Source: Williamwhitmania taraxaci
GTDB lineage: Bacteria; Bacteroidota; Bacteroidia; Bacteroidales; Williamwhitmaniaceae
Length of the DNA stretch: 64,000 nt
Assembly: GCF_900096565.1 (NCBI RefSeq)
Contig: NZ_FMYP01000001.1
Span: 92,086 to 156,085, forward strand
Direction of reading: 5' to 3'
Shown: positions 26,388 through 34,337 of the stretch, one piece after another
How positions within the stretch are numbered: the first letter of the stretch is position 1
Layout: each line of letters opens with the position of its first letter
Notes under the pieces: generated by a model
The model's database searches: none
What the model was told of the DNA's origin: nothing
The model's input: only the letters and a program-made list of their open reading frames with translations
Position numbers and translations under genes: made by a program

Positions 26388-26537
26388 AGATATCTGATAA
26401 CGATTACTTACTGTCAGTTTTTCTGGATTATTACGTTCCATTGATCTCATCTTTAAATAGGTCTAAATAACAATTGTGCAAATATCTAGTATTCAGATAG
26501 ACTTGCATTGCAAAAAGCGATAGATTTACATATCTAT
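26388..26537. promoter_or_regulatory. Cluster of AGATA/TATCT dyads upstream of the cytochrome-like cluster
   Basis: Three inverted repeats sit in the 296-base gap: AGATATCT (26388-26395), TATCT-N7-AGATA (26483-26499) and ATAGAT-N6-ATCTAT (26520-26537), the last ending 46 bases before the ATG at 26584. They share the half-site AGAT(A). AT-rich sequence can give such matches by chance, so their role as operators is a guess. Nothing else stands out in the gap. Confidence 0.25.
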
Positions 26538-26583
26538 TTGATTTCCTTTGTTGAATCTTTGTGCAAACATAACTTATCTGACT

Positions 26584-27567
26584 ATGAAAAAGCCCTCTTT
26601 AATTTATCTACTTCTTTTGCCTTTTGGCTTTTTTATGGCTGCTGGTTTTTTTATGGTTGGATGCAGGCACGATGCAGACCTTAGCGATTTACCTCCAGTT
26701 TGTTTCGATTCGGAGGTGCTGCCCATCTTCCAATCCTCTTGTGCCTACTCTGGTTGTCATAGCTCTTCTTCGGCAGCTTCAGGTGTAGTCTTGGATAGCT
26801 ATGCCGAGATCATAAAGCACATTAGTAAAGGAAATTCAAGAAACTCCTCCGCTTACAAAGCCATACTTTCGAGTTGGGAACCGATGCCTCCCGATAGGCC
26901 ATTGCCCAAGGAGTTACGCACAATAATTAGGGTTTGGATTGAGCAAGGAGCTATGGAAACTTTATGCGACACGGTGGGGCAGGGCAAACCTCCTGTATAT
27001 TTAGCCTGTTTTAAGAGAGATGTGCTACCCGTTATGGTTTCGAGTTGCGCCATGAGTGGCTGCCACGATGCCTCCACCGCAGCCGAAGGGGTTCGCCTAT
27101 ACAGCTATCAAACTGTAATGCAATCGGGTGTTAGTGCTTTTCAGCCCAGCAATAGCAAATTGTATAGGGTAATATCTAAGGCTCCCGGCGATGGAGATAT
27201 TATGCCTCCATTCCCAAATTCGAAGTTGCCTCAGGCGGTAATTGACAGCATCTCTCGGTGGATTCTGCTCGGTGCAAAGGATGAGAGCTGTGCTACTCCC
27301 TGTGATACACTGAGCACCATAAACTATACAACGCATTTGGTTCCCACTCTTCAATCCAGCTGTGTTGGTTGCCATTCCGGTGGAAGTCCTTCTGCTGGCA
27401 TACTGTTGACTAACTACACGGAGGTTGTGGCCTCCGCAAATTCCGGTAAATTGATTCCTTCGGTAAATAGAACAGGTACATTTCCCATGCCTCCTTCCGT
27501 TTCCTTAACCAAATGTCAGATTCGACAGTTTGAAATATGGAACCTTAATGGGAAACCCCAAAACTAA
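26584..27567 (+). CDS. Lipoprotein with three cytochrome c-like domains, two with CX4CH
   Basis: The ATG at 26584 gives 327 residues with a lipoprotein signal ending MVGC, lipid Cys27. Three units of about 105 residues each hold a heme-type motif and then a Met-Pro motif: C53AYSGCH59 with EPMPP, C155AMSGCH161 with DIMPP, and C260VGCH264 with FPMPP. The Met could be the distal heme ligand. The first two motifs have four residues between the cysteines, against two in ordinary c-type cytochromes; CX4CH binds heme in some multiheme cytochromes. Heme binding is likely but unproven here. It starts a five-gene cluster and likely acts at the cell envelope in electron transfer or redox sensing. Confidence 0.7.
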   Translation: MKKPSLIYLLLLPFGFFMAAGFFMVGCRHDADLSDLPPVCFDSEVLPIFQSSCAYSGCHSSSSAASGVVLDSYAEIIKHISKGNSRNSSAYKAILSSWEPMPPDRPLPKELRTIIRVWIEQGAMETLCDTVGQGKPPVYLACFKRDVLPVMVSSCAMSGCHDASTAAEGVRLYSYQTVMQSGVSAFQPSNSKLYRVISKAPGDGDIMPPFPNSKLPQAVIDSISRWILLGAKDESCATPCDTLSTINYTTHLVPTLQSSCVGCHSGGSPSAGILLTNYTEVVASANSGKLIPSVNRTGTFPMPPSVSLTKCQIRQFEIWNLNGKPQN

Positions 27568-27573
27568 ATCATC

Positions 27574-27951
27574 ATGAAGATAAATAGCCTACTTCTTGTT
27601 CTTATTTCTGTTGTCTTTTGCTCGTGCTACAATGATAACATGGAGGAACTTTATCCTGAACTATCCAGTGGTTGCGATACTACAAATGTGACTTATTCCC
27701 TTACGGTAGCTCCCATTCTCAACAACTATTGCTTAAATTGTCACAGCACCAGTGCGGCAAATGGTTCGGGTGGCGGAATTAAGTTGGGTAGCTTTACCGA
27801 TGTAGTTACTTATGAAGCCAACGGGAAACTTCTGGGTTCCATCAAGCATTTGGGCGGTTACTCTCCAATGCCTAAGGGCGGTGGGACACTTTCCGATTGT
27901 AAAATTCGACAACTCGATAAATGGATCGAAAAGGGTGCCAAAAATGATTAG
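27574..27951 (+). CDS. Small lipoprotein with a single cytochrome c-like motif
   Basis: A 125-residue protein 6 bases after the triple-domain lipoprotein. The signal sequence MKINSLLLVLISVVFCSC contains a lipobox-like end. It has one CLNCH motif followed by GGYSPMPKGG, the same Met-Pro arrangement, and a C-terminal CKIRQLDKWIEKGAKND that closely resembles the end of the third domain upstream (CQIRQFEIWNLNG). It therefore looks like a single-domain duplicate of that unit. Function unknown; probably a partner in envelope electron transfer. Confidence 0.7.
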   Translation: MKINSLLLVLISVVFCSCYNDNMEELYPELSSGCDTTNVTYSLTVAPILNNYCLNCHSTSAANGSGGGIKLGSFTDVVTYEANGKLLGSIKHLGGYSPMPKGGGTLSDCKIRQLDKWIEKGAKND

Positions 27952-28015
27952 CCTCATTATGAGTGGCGTCAATTATTGCAAGGTTTTTTGCTAATAGAAC
28001 TTTAAATTGTCCAAG

Positions 28016-28903
28016 ATGATACGCACTATACTACTTGCTCTTTTTTCCTTCATTGTGCTGCCAACTATGGCACAGGATTTAGAGGATTTGCTCGATAAGG
28101 AGGTAGGGCCACAAACCGATTATACCTCAGCCACCTTTAAAACTACTCGAGTTGTCAACTTCCATTCCGTAGAGCAAATGAAAGCTGGCCAGCTGGATTT
28201 TCGTATTAACCACCGCTTTGGAAAGGTGAATTCAGGATCCTATGAGTTTTGGGGCTTGGATCAAAGTACCATTAAGTTATCCCTCGAAATGGGTGTTACC
28301 GATTGGCTTATGCTTGGGATGGGTCGAAGTTCTTACCAGAAAACCTACGATGGGTTTTACAAGGTTCGGCTGTTCCGTCAGAGTTCAGGTGCTCGAAATT
28401 TCCCTGTATCCATCAACTATTTCTCGAGCATTCACTATAATTCGCTTAAGTGGGATAACCCAAACCAAACGAATTACCTCTCTTCTCGGTTTGCCTACAC
28501 CCACGAGTTGATGATTGCTCGGAAGATGAATGAGCGAATTAGCCTCCAATTGGCCCCGATGGTGATGCATCGAAACTTGGTACCCACTGCGGTTGAACCC
28601 AACAACCTTTGGGCAACATCAATTGGCGGTAGAGTGAAGTTGACAAACCGCTTCGCCTTGAATGTGGAGTATTGTTACGTTTTGCGACCTTTAACACAGC
28701 GCACGGATATTACCTACACTAATCCGCTTTCTTTTGGAGTGGATATAGAAACCGGAGGTCACGTGTTCCAACTCTTTGTCTCTAATTCCATTGGTAATTC
28801 CGAAAATCATTTAATTGGTGAAACTACGGGAAAATGGAGCAAGGGAGATATTCACTTTGGATTTAACATTTCTAGGGTATTCTCTGTTTATCGTAATAAA
28901 TAA
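28016..28903 (+). CDS. Predicted outer membrane beta-barrel (DUF5777-like)
   Basis: The ATG at 28016 gives 295 residues with a signal peptide (MIRTILLALFSFIVLPTMAQ). The rest alternates polar and hydrophobic residues with many aromatic residues, as in outer membrane barrels: GQLDFRINHRFGKVN, GVTDWLMLGMGRSSYQ, GHVFQLFVSNSIGN. This pattern resembles the DUF5777 family of Bacteroidota. It lies between the cytochrome-like lipoproteins and the YceI gene, so it may form the outer membrane part of the same unit. No enzymatic motif is visible. Confidence 0.65.
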   Translation: MIRTILLALFSFIVLPTMAQDLEDLLDKEVGPQTDYTSATFKTTRVVNFHSVEQMKAGQLDFRINHRFGKVNSGSYEFWGLDQSTIKLSLEMGVTDWLMLGMGRSSYQKTYDGFYKVRLFRQSSGARNFPVSINYFSSIHYNSLKWDNPNQTNYLSSRFAYTHELMIARKMNERISLQLAPMVMHRNLVPTAVEPNNLWATSIGGRVKLTNRFALNVEYCYVLRPLTQRTDITYTNPLSFGVDIETGGHVFQLFVSNSIGNSENHLIGETTGKWSKGDIHFGFNISRVFSVYRNK

Positions 28904-28914
28904 AACTTAGCGCT

Positions 28915-29466
28915 ATGAAGTACTTCATTGTTTCCCTGCTAATGCTAACCAGCTTTTCTGTGGTTGGACAGAGTAAGTATATTACGAAGAATGGCTATAT
29001 CGATTTCTTCTCGAAATCGTCTATGGAGGATATTTCTGCTAAAAACGAGCAGGTAAGTAGTATTTTAGATACCGAAAACGGAAAGGTTGTTATCGCAGTA
29101 CTCATGAAGTCCTTCCGATTTGAGAAGGCTCTAATGGAGGAGCATTTCAATGAAAACTATGTAGAAAGCGGCAAATTTCCTAAAGCATCGTTCTCTGGTA
29201 GCATTGTTGATTACCATGCAGATGCTTTTAAGGAGGGGGTGGCCACCAAGGTTAAGATATCTGGTGATCTAACTATTCATGGTGTTACAAAACCAATCCT
29301 TGCTGAGGCAACGATAATTAAGACCAAAGAGGGAATTAATGCCGAATCTCAGTTTGTTGTTAAACTGAAAGATTTTGACATTGTTATTCCGGCCCTTGTT
29401 AAGGATAAGATTAGTGAAGAGGTTAAGATTTCGGTTAAGTTTAACTATTTACCCTTAAAGAAATAG
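28915..29466 (+). CDS. YceI-family lipocalin-like periplasmic protein
   Basis: A 183-residue protein with signal peptide MKYFIVSLLMLTSFSVVGQ and the YceI pattern: YITKNGYIDFFSKSSMEDISAKN, GKFPKASFSGSI and KISGDLTIHGVTKPI. YceI proteins form a barrel that binds isoprenoid-type lipids, including quinone-like molecules. Beside cytochrome-like lipoproteins this hints at quinone- or lipid-linked redox chemistry, which is inference. It lies 11 bases after the barrel gene and 2 bases before the next. Confidence 0.88.
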   Translation: MKYFIVSLLMLTSFSVVGQSKYITKNGYIDFFSKSSMEDISAKNEQVSSILDTENGKVVIAVLMKSFRFEKALMEEHFNENYVESGKFPKASFSGSIVDYHADAFKEGVATKVKISGDLTIHGVTKPILAEATIIKTKEGINAESQFVVKLKDFDIVIPALVKDKISEEVKISVKFNYLPLKK

Positions 29467-29468
29467 TC

Positions 29469-29903
29469 ATGCGAAATAGGTGGAAGATAATACTCAGCCT
29501 GGTTCTGGTTACAGCCGTTACGGTTTCTTTATACTCCTACTATCTTTATAATAAGCCGCATGATGATATGGCTCAACAAGCTGCGGAATTCAACCTTACG
29601 GCACAGACGCTTATCGATGCTTTTGCTACCGACGAAGTAGGATCAACCGCTAAGTTTAGTAATAAGATAGTTGAGGTCACCGGTGTGGTTGCTGCCAAAT
29701 CGCAGGGTTCCGGTGGTAGCGTTTTAATATCCTTAGGGGATGTAATGAGTGGCGTTAGCTGTGCAGTGGATAGTGCCGATGTTGCTCCGTATAAGGAAAT
29801 TCTTGATAAAATGGCAGAGGGTGATTCTGTGACTTTCCGTGGACGTTGCGATGGAATGCTTACAGACGTGCAACTATCGCGATGTGTGCCTATTAGTAAA
29901 TAA
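29469..29903 (+). CDS. Membrane-anchored OB-fold protein (tRNA_anti-like)
   Basis: A 144-residue protein with one N-terminal hydrophobic segment (WKIILSLVLVTAVTVSLYSYYLY), probably an uncleaved anchor, then an OB-fold of the tRNA_anti-like type: TAQTLIDAFATDEVGSTAKFSNKIVEVTGVV, LISLGDVMSGVSCAVD, GDSVTFRGRCDG. Two Cys in the fold (SCAVD and RCDG) and one near the end (RCVP) are notable. It is last in the five-gene cluster, and its end overlaps the convergent YciO-type gene by 11 bases. Function unknown. Confidence 0.75.
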   Translation: MRNRWKIILSLVLVTAVTVSLYSYYLYNKPHDDMAQQAAEFNLTAQTLIDAFATDEVGSTAKFSNKIVEVTGVVAAKSQGSGGSVLISLGDVMSGVSCAVDSADVAPYKEILDKMAEGDSVTFRGRCDGMLTDVQLSRCVPISK

Positions 29904-30504
29904 GTTCGCCTAATCCCTGTCGGATTATTTCGATCTCATCGCCACTGCAGTCTACAATGGTGGATGGTTCGTTTCCTCCATACCCGCCATCAATTACGCA
30001 ATCGACCACTGACGTAAATCTTTCGTGAATGAGTTCTGGATCGGTTGTATACTCTAATACTTCGTCCAAATCTTTGATCGAAGTATTCACTAATGGAAAT
30101 CCAAGTGCTCTAGTTATTTCTACTGGGATATCGTTGTTGGGTATTCTCAGTCCAATGGTTTTTCGTTTACCCGAGTAGCTATCGGGTACCTTGCCCGATG
30201 CCGGAAGAATAAAGGTGAACGGACCTGGCAGGTTTTTCTTTAGTAGCTTAAATGTCGCATTATTCACACGGGCATAATCGGCGAGGTTGCTTAGGTCAGG
30301 ACAAATTATGGAGAACCTTACATCCTTGATCTTACTGCCTTTGATTCGTAGAATTCGATCGAGCGCTTTTTTACTACGTATGCTGCACCCTAAGCCATAT
30401 ACCGAGTCGGTGGGGTAGATAATCACACCATCGTTTTGCAGTATTTTTACCACAGCAGCAATTTCCCTCTCGTTGGGGTTTTCGGGGTATATCTTTATCA
30501 GCAT
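29893..30504 (-). CDS. Sua5/YciO/YrdC-family protein (threonylcarbamoyl-AMP synthase-like)
   Basis: The family makes threonylcarbamoyl-AMP for the t6A base of ANN-decoding tRNAs; the YciO branch is less well understood. Signatures include VIIYPTDSVYGLGCSI, RFSIICPDLSNLADYA, LPGPFTFILPAS, TIGLRIPN and PLVNTSI. I start at ATG 30504 (MLIKIYPENP), giving 203 residues, because the longer frame runs into the hairpin terminator upstream. Length without a Sua5 C-terminal domain and the KDVRFS-type motif favour the YciO branch. Confidence 0.85.
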   Translation of the reverse strand: MLIKIYPENPNEREIAAVVKILQNDGVIIYPTDSVYGLGCSIRSKKALDRILRIKGSKIKDVRFSIICPDLSNLADYARVNNATFKLLKKNLPGPFTFILPASGKVPDSYSGKRKTIGLRIPNNDIPVEITRALGFPLVNTSIKDLDEVLEYTTDPELIHERFTSVVDCVIDGGYGGNEPSTIVDCSGDEIEIIRQGLGELIY

Positions 30505-30518
30505 AGGATGTAAATAAA

Positions 30519-30548
30519 CAAGAGGCAGAGCCATGGCTCTGCCTCTTG
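30519..30548 (-). terminator. Hairpin terminator after transaldolase
   Basis: A perfect 30-base palindrome, arms CAAGAGGCAGAGCCA and its complement, begins 8 bases after the transaldolase stop on the minus strand. The following sequence (UUUAUUUA) is only moderately U-rich. Confidence 0.7.
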
Positions 30549-30556
30549 TATTGGTA

Positions 30557-31216
30557 TTATCCGTTTACCTTGTTGTAATCTTCGAGGAATGTCTTGAGCC
30601 CGCTATCGGTAAGCGGGTGCTTCAACAGGCCGAGAATAGCGCTTAGTGGGCAAGTAGCCACGTCGGCACCGGCTTTAAGGCACTGAATGATGTGCATGGT
30701 GTGGCGAACCGAGGCTGCCAGAACTTGTGTGTCGTAACCGTAGAAGCTGTAAACTTCCACTATCTCCTTGATGAGGGCAACGCCGTCGGTGGAAATATCG
30801 TCGAGACGGCCAATAAATGGGGACACAAATGTAGCACCGGCCTTAGCAGCAAGTAATGCTTGTCCTAAAGAGAATACCAGTGTGCAGTTGGTGCGAATAC
30901 CGTTATCGGTAAAATATTTTAGAGCCTTGATACCATCTTTGGTGCAGGGAACCTTAACCACAATCTGAGGATGAAGAGCGGCAAGTTCCTTACCTTCTCT
31001 AATCATTCCTGCGAAATCGGTCGCAATTACTTCGGCGCTGATATCGCCACCGGGAACTATGTTGCAAATATCAACGTAGTGTTGCTTAATATTTGCTTCA
31101 CCTTTAATTCCTTCTTTAGCCATCAACGATGGGTTGGTGGTTACACCATCCAAAACGCCTAGATCCTGTGCTTCCCTAATTTGGTCGAGGTTTGCTGTGT
31201 CAATAAAAAACTTCAT
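30557..31216 (-). CDS. tal: Transaldolase, short TalC/FSA subfamily
   Basis: It transfers a dihydroxyacetone unit in the pentose phosphate pathway, complementing rpe elsewhere in the window. The 219-residue length, GVTTNPSLMAKEG, Schiff-base Lys88 in VVKVPCT and VSPFIGRLDDI fit the short subfamily. Residue 134 is Phe; in E. coli fructose-6-phosphate aldolase the equivalent is Tyr, while true transaldolases have Phe, so transaldolase activity is the better guess. A -7 element (TAAATTTG, 31257-31250) lies upstream, with TTTG at 31284-31281 at a longer spacing of 23. Confidence 0.93.
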   Translation of the reverse strand: MKFFIDTANLDQIREAQDLGVLDGVTTNPSLMAKEGIKGEANIKQHYVDICNIVPGGDISAEVIATDFAGMIREGKELAALHPQIVVKVPCTKDGIKALKYFTDNGIRTNCTLVFSLGQALLAAKAGATFVSPFIGRLDDISTDGVALIKEIVEVYSFYGYDTQVLAASVRHTMHIIQCLKAGADVATCPLSAILGLLKHPLTDSGLKTFLEDYNKVNG

Positions 31217-31411
31217 AACGGTTATGAATTAATGTCTAAAACTAAACCGCAAATTTAGTATAAAAGATGGAACGATGCCTCAAATAGTTGAGCCATGATA
31301 TAAATTCCGATGTATTTCTGAAAAAAAAAGGTTGAAACTCGGGCTATCGAACTGTGCCTATTGACATTAAGGCTGTATGGGGTGGGGTATTCGAAGGTGG
31401 GAGAAGTACAA

Positions 31412-31519
31412 AAAAAGTGGGTAAGCTACTTATATCGCATCGCTACAACTACTTACCCTTGCTACCTTCCGGTCCTGGGGGAGTTCAGCAGGAGCTGATC
31501 GTATAAGACTTACCCGGGC
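31412..31519 (-). ncRNA. ffs: Signal recognition particle RNA, small bacterial type
   Basis: The RNA pairs with Ffh to target membrane proteins. The diagnostic apical hairpin CCAGGACCGGAAGGUAGCAAG (with the GGAA loop) lies in the centre, flanked by complementary arms. Ends pair as GGGUAAG near 31513 with CUUACCC near 31419. A run of U follows on the minus strand at 31416-31410. Total length of about 105 bases fits the small SRP RNA. It is between transaldolase and the divergent DUF4199 gene; the rest of this gap (31217-31609) shows only promoters. Confidence 0.93.
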
Positions 31520-31520
31520 A

Positions 31521-31551
31521 CAAAAGTAACAACAATTAAAGTTTTTCCAAA
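31521..31551 (-). promoter_or_regulatory. Promoter of SRP RNA
   Basis: On the minus strand TTTG (31551-31548), a 19-base spacer, then TACTTTTG (31528-31521). Both boxes and the spacing match the Bacteroidota consensus, and the RNA begins a few bases downstream. This is the best promoter in the window. Confidence 0.75.
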
Positions 31552-31609
31552 TTTTTCGTGGGAATTTCTAAATAGTTATCTTTGTTATGGACATTTAATA
31601 ATTTTAGCA

Positions 31610-32158
31610 ATGGAAAATACAGAAACAAAAGGTAGCATCCTTCAGCCAGCAATGACTTACGGTCTGATTCTTAGCCTAGGAATCATCCTCTTTAGTGTTG
31701 TTACCTACGCAATGAATAACTTCAACCCGAGTATTCCTGTTCAAGCATTACAGTGGGCTATAATGATTGGTTTGGTTTATTTTGGACAGTATAAATATAG
31801 GAATGATAGCAAGGGTGGTTTTTTAACCTATGGACAATCGCTCGGCTTTGGAACGCTAATTGGTTTTTTTGCCTCAATCGTTTATTCGTTGTTCTTCATC
31901 GTTATGGTGAAAGTTGTAGACACGGAATATATCCAAAAAATGCTACAGGCAATGGAGCAAGCAATGTATGAGAAGGATTTGCCCGAAGACCAAATCAAGA
32001 TGATGATGGATATGTATTCTCAAAAGATGACCATCGGTATGTTAATTGTTGGTTCAATTTTTAGTCTAACCTTTATCACTTTTGTTCTCTCCCTAATCAC
32101 CTCCATTTTTGTAAAGAAGAGTGAGACCCCTTTTGGGAAAGACGAATTTAACGGTTAG
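31610..32158 (+). CDS. DUF4199 membrane protein
   Basis: A 182-residue protein with four predicted membrane helices: near residues 14-34, 46-60, 76-105 and 140-165. The pattern, including GGFLTYGQSLGFGTLIGF and a Met/Glu-rich cytoplasmic or periplasmic loop (EQAMYEKDLPEDQIKMMMD), fits DUF4199, common in Bacteroidota and of unknown function. It sits 9 bases before a dolichol-phosphate-mannose-synthase-like glycosyltransferase, a frequent pairing in this phylum. TATCTTTG at 31577-31584 is a likely -7 element. Confidence 0.85.
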   Translation: MENTETKGSILQPAMTYGLILSLGIILFSVVTYAMNNFNPSIPVQALQWAIMIGLVYFGQYKYRNDSKGGFLTYGQSLGFGTLIGFFASIVYSLFFIVMVKVVDTEYIQKMLQAMEQAMYEKDLPEDQIKMMMDMYSQKMTIGMLIVGSIFSLTFITFVLSLITSIFVKKSETPFGKDEFNG

Positions 32159-32167
32159 TTATAACCA

Positions 32168-33118
32168 ATGGATATATCAATTGTAATACCCCTTTTAAAC
32201 GAGGAAGAGTCGCTGCCTGAACTACACGCCTGGATTCAGCGTGTAATGCACGCCAATAGCTACAGTTACGAGGTAATCTTCATCGACGATGGTAGTAAGG
32301 ATCGCTCGTGGAAGGTTATTGAGCAGCTATCCACTACCGACTCCAATGTTCGAGGAATAAAATTCCGGAGAAACTATGGAAAGAGCCCCGCTCTTTTTGT
32401 AGGGTTCGAAGCTGCATCAGGCGATGTGGTTATAACCATGGATGCCGATCTGCAGGATAGCCCGGACGAAATTCCTGAATTGTTCCGCATGGTTAAGGAC
32501 GAGGGATACGATCTTGTTTCGGGATGGAAGAAGAAGCGCTACGATCCGATCCTTTCAAAAAATTTACCGAGCAAACTTTTCAACGCAACGGCGCGCAAGG
32601 TATCTAAGATAAAACTTCACGACTTTAATTGCGGCCTTAAGGCTTACCGAAATGAGGTCGTTAAATCGATAGAGGTGTATGGCGAAATGCATCGCTATAT
32701 TCCCATTATTGCAAAACAGGCAGGTTACACCAAAATCGGAGAAAAGCCTGTTCAGCATCAGGAGCGTAAGTATGGTACCACGAAGTTTGGCATGGAACGG
32801 TTTGTTAATGGCTTCCTCGACCTACTCACCATCACCTTTATGAGTAAATTTGGGAAGCGGCCAATGCACCTTTTTGGGACCTTGGGTAGCCTCATGTTTC
32901 TGTTTGGGGGCGGCATTACCATTTGGCTCATCATTGAGAAGTTTGTTGCAATTGCACAGCACCTAAAAGTTCGTGAGGTGTCTGCGCAACCACTCTTCTA
33001 CATTGCGTTAGTGATGACCATTGTTGGTGTTCAGCTCTTCTTGGCAGGTTTCTTGGGCGAACTTATTTCGCGCAGTAGCACTGAACGGAACAACTACCTT
33101 ATCGATAAGAAAATATAG
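32168..33118 (+). CDS. Family 2 glycosyltransferase, polyprenyl-phosphate type
   Basis: It probably transfers a sugar from a nucleotide sugar to undecaprenyl phosphate at the inner membrane. The GT-A domain shows SIVIPLLNEEESLPEL, EVIFIDDGSKDRSW, FRRNYGKSPALFVGF and the DxD-type TMDADLQDSPDEIPEL. Two C-terminal membrane helices (about residues 232-258 and 275-297) anchor it. Length is 316 residues, as in DPM1/GtrB-like enzymes. Cotranscribed with the DUF4199 gene. Confidence 0.92.
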   Translation: MDISIVIPLLNEEESLPELHAWIQRVMHANSYSYEVIFIDDGSKDRSWKVIEQLSTTDSNVRGIKFRRNYGKSPALFVGFEAASGDVVITMDADLQDSPDEIPELFRMVKDEGYDLVSGWKKKRYDPILSKNLPSKLFNATARKVSKIKLHDFNCGLKAYRNEVVKSIEVYGEMHRYIPIIAKQAGYTKIGEKPVQHQERKYGTTKFGMERFVNGFLDLLTITFMSKFGKRPMHLFGTLGSLMFLFGGGITIWLIIEKFVAIAQHLKVREVSAQPLFYIALVMTIVGVQLFLAGFLGELISRSSTERNNYLIDKKI

Positions 33119-33137
33119 CAGTAGCTCCATTATTTAT

Positions 33138-33172
33138 AAGGAAACCCCGCCAATTCAGCGGGGTTTCCTTTT
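33138..33172. terminator. Bidirectional terminator between convergent glycosyltransferase genes
   Basis: AAGGAAACCCCGC (33139-33151) pairs with GCGGGGUUUCCUU (33158-33170) around a short loop, flanked by T- and A-rich sequence on both sides. It serves both the plus-strand GT2 gene and the minus-strand GT4 gene. Confidence 0.8.
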
Positions 33173-34319
33173 ACCGAGTAGCGATTATTCTACTCGTTAA
33201 CTTTTCGAAACTCTTTACCAGATTCGCCCAAGAGAACCGGGCCTTTTCAATTTCTGCCATCGACGACATGGTCTCAAATCTATTGTTTGTATAGAAGTCG
33301 TTTATGGCGTCGGCAATTTCGCTAGGATTTGGTTCCACCACATAGCCTACTTTTCCATGAGGAATTATTTCGCCCAAGCCCCCCACGTTGGTTACTAACA
33401 TTGGTTTGTTAAAATAGTATCCTACCTGTGTTACACCACTTTGTGTGGCACTCTTGTAGGGTTGTACAATCAAATCGGCCGCACCAAAGTAAATGGGAAT
33501 TTCCGAGTCGGGGATAAATTCGGTTCGTAGAACTATACGGTTCTCCAATCCAGCTTCCTTTATCAGGGCGTAGTAGTACTCCGACTCACAGTAAAATTCG
33601 CCGGCTACTATTAGTTTTACGGATGGATCTTTCAATGCGGGTAAAGCCATCGCTTTAAGGAGAAGGTCGAGCCCTTTGTAATCTCTTATGAAACCAAAAA
33701 AGAGCATATACTTCGAGTTCGCGTCTAGCTTCAATTTTCTGATGGCCTCCTCGCGGGGTACAATGGCACCGTAATTGTCGAAAAGGGGGTGGGGGCAAAA
33801 CTCCACGGGTTTTTCCTTGTCGAAGCTATTAAGATCTGCTTCAACGGCACGCGACATCACCACGAATCCATCTACACTTCCAACGAAGTATTTGGCAAGC
33901 ATCGTATCTCCAAGTCGCTTTTCGTGCGGGATAATATTATCTATAAGGGCTAGAATCTTGGTTTTCTTATTGCTTCGAGCAATTCGAGAGATGGTTCCCA
34001 TGGAAGGAGCCATAAATGGGAGCCAAAACCGGAGAATGATCAAATCGGGTTGTTCGCGCTTTAGTCTCAACCCCAGTTTAATCCAACTGAAGGGGTTAAT
34101 AGAGCTAAAGGTCCTGTAAATATCGATGTTTAGCGGCGCTGGTCGGTCCGAGAATTGCGACTTTCCAGGAAAAAGCAGTTCGGGGTATTGTGTTGTAAAG
34201 GTATGCATTACCACATCGTAACCTTGCAGCTGAAATTCAGTGGCTAAGCGTTCGTTATAGTTTGCAAGACCACCTCGAAAAGGGTGTGCAGGTCCAATTA
34301 TTACCAACTTTTGGTTCAT
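33171..34319 (-). CDS. Family 4 glycosyltransferase
   Basis: A GT-B fold enzyme of 382 residues. The N-terminal domain has IIGPAHPFRGGLANYNERLA, and the C-terminal donor-binding domain has YMLFFGFIRDYKGLDLLLKA, LIVAGEFYCES and QPYKSATQSGVTQVGYYFNKPMLVTNVGGLGE, the last carrying the usual acidic/Gln-rich EX7E-like region. It probably acts in surface polysaccharide or glycolipid synthesis. It is followed by miaA-Nudix genes upstream on the same strand with an 18-base gap; acceptor and donor cannot be named. Confidence 0.88.
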   Translation of the reverse strand: MNQKLVIIGPAHPFRGGLANYNERLATEFQLQGYDVVMHTFTTQYPELLFPGKSQFSDRPAPLNIDIYRTFSSINPFSWIKLGLRLKREQPDLIILRFWLPFMAPSMGTISRIARSNKKTKILALIDNIIPHEKRLGDTMLAKYFVGSVDGFVVMSRAVEADLNSFDKEKPVEFCPHPLFDNYGAIVPREEAIRKLKLDANSKYMLFFGFIRDYKGLDLLLKAMALPALKDPSVKLIVAGEFYCESEYYYALIKEAGLENRIVLRTEFIPDSEIPIYFGAADLIVQPYKSATQSGVTQVGYYFNKPMLVTNVGGLGEIIPHGKVGYVVEPNPSEIADAINDFYTNNRFETMSSMAEIEKARFSWANLVKSFEKLTSRIIATR

Positions 34320-34337
34320 CGCTTATGTTATGAAATG

